The position numbers were made by a program, and so were the translations under genes. Positions 63,491 to 64,000 of a stretch of DNA of 64,000 bases are shown in pieces. The notes beneath the pieces are model-generated. The model did not search any database and was not told the DNA's origin. It was given only the letters and a program-made list of their open reading frames with translations. The stretch is from Iodidimonas muriae (GTDB lineage Bacteria; Pseudomonadota; Alphaproteobacteria; Sphingomonadales; Rhodothalassiaceae), in assembly GCF_014647255.1 (NCBI RefSeq), contig NZ_BMOV01000002.1, positions 1 to 64,000 of the forward strand. The letters run 5' to 3'. Position 1 is the first letter of the stretch; each line of letters begins with the position of its first letter.

Positions 63491-63716
63491 GATCGGGTCC
63501 TCTAAAATTTGTCTCCCATGGCGTGGCGAGCGGTGGCCCGCCTGTCAACTGTCGGATTTTTTTACAGATAAACGGTGTACGGCTTCAGCCTGATAAAAAT
63601 TCCGACAGGTTTTCTTAAACCAAAGGCTTAAAACATGGAATTCTCCCGTTGAATTAAATGGCATAAGAATTGCTTGGATTGTGTTGAATAATAATAATTG
63701 CAATCAGGGTAGAGTA

Positions 63717-64000
63717 ATGAAAAGCATGAAACGGTTTTTGGGCGGCGCTCTCACCGCAGGGATTTTGGCACTTTCTGCACCAGCGCATGCCATTCAGATT
63801 GATCTGAATTTCAATTTCGATCCCAATATTGATCCGGCTTTGGCCGATGATGCACGCCGCGGATTCAAGAAAGCTGCGCAATTATGGGAAACGCGTCTTA
63901 AAGATGATACCACCATCATTCTGGATGTGGGATTCGCACCCCTTGCCCCCAATGTGATCGGCCAAACGGGGTCATCTTCAGCGGTTGTCAATTATTCTGT
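63717..64000 (+). CDS. Exported protein, 5' part (metalloprotease-like), cut by the window end
   Basis: An open frame from the ATG at 63717 to the window end, about 94 codons. MKSMKRFLGGALTAGILALS followed by APAHA is a signal peptide. The mature start reads IQIDLNFNFDPNIDPALADD, then RRGFKKAAQLWETRLKDDTTIILDVGFAPLAPNVIGQTG, the usual opening of exported zincin-like metalloproteases and PEP-CTERM-associated surface proteins. The HExxH site would lie beyond the window, so the call is tentative. GGGTAGAG is the likely ribosome-binding site, and the 226 bp upstream are AT-rich with no other gene. Confidence 0.6.
   Translation, partial: MKSMKRFLGGALTAGILALSAPAHAIQIDLNFNFDPNIDPALADDARRGFKKAAQLWETRLKDDTTIILDVGFAPLAPNVIGQTGSSSAVVNYS

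Overview
The window is a 64 kb piece of an alphaproteobacterial chromosome. Evidence for the class: a class I (archaeal-type) lysyl-tRNA synthetase, the mutM / ubiE-ubiB-coaBC-dut divergent block, the rpsT-dnaA linkage, a RegB/RegA redox two-component system, DUF3126 and an ActR/RegA-type regulator. GC is moderate (I judge mid-50s by eye). No rRNA operon, insertion sequence, CRISPR array or intact prophage was seen. The closest order cannot be fixed by reading alone; a marine-type order such as Kordiimonadales/Iodidimonadales is a guess.

Layout. 0-0.4 kb: the 5' end of tuf and two tRNA genes (Gly, Tyr) on the minus strand, then rlmB. 1.5-4.3 kb: a GntR(YtrA-type)/ABC ATPase/permease operon with a consensus -35, an operator over the -10 and a 250 nt leader that holds a 40-codon ORF. 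4.5-9.6 kb: tRNA-Thr, glmU, glmS, wecB (amino-sugar nucleotide supply) and tRNA-Ser. 9.8-15.7 kb: exported proteins (a TonB-domain protein, a large lamin-tail/EEP nuclease with a PEP-CTERM-like tail, a small paralogous secreted protein, a START-like protein), a SugE-type SMR pump, tRNA-Ala and a DUF1353 gene. 15.7-17.5 kb: hmp and nsrR, divergent, sharing a palindrome with 12-bp arms. 17.6-23.5 kb: a fatty-acid or branched-acyl-CoA degradation operon (MerR regulator, acyl-CoA dehydrogenase, thiolase, FadB-type protein) driven by a promoter whose 17-bp spacer is a palindrome.

23.7-33.7 kb: class I lysS, a CMD-family protein, moeB-like, an Rrf2 regulator without cysteines, dut, coaBC, ubiB, ubiE, then mutM and enoyl-CoA hydratase. 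33.8-44.6 kb: rpsT, dnaA, dnaN, recF, gyrB and a class A penicillin-binding protein; between dnaA and dnaN lies an opposite-strand pair (membrane protein plus winged-helix regulator). 44.6-53.8 kb: a zinc metallopeptidase, DUF3126, a SleB-type hydrolase, a protein that looks like a degenerate GGDEF-EAL, regA/regB, an exported ankyrin protein, SCO1/SenC, a YcgN-like protein, a DUF962 membrane protein, pyrD and a DUF952 protein.

53.9-56.4 kb: a four-gene outer-membrane lipoprotein operon (CsgG-like, PEGA-like lipoprotein, DUF4810, DUF799), the least understood system in the window. 56.7-64 kb: tRNA-Ile(CAT), free methionine sulfoxide reductase, a NifU-like scaffold lacking one cysteine, hisI, gloB, a lipoprotein prolyl oligopeptidase, an EamA transporter, the second copy of the secreted paralog found at 13.4 kb, and the 5' end of an exported protein cut by the window edge.

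The best candidates for undescribed biology are the CsgG/DUF799 operon, the two-copy secreted family, the degenerate EAL protein, the leader ORF of the Ytr-type operon and a structured region upstream of dnaA.
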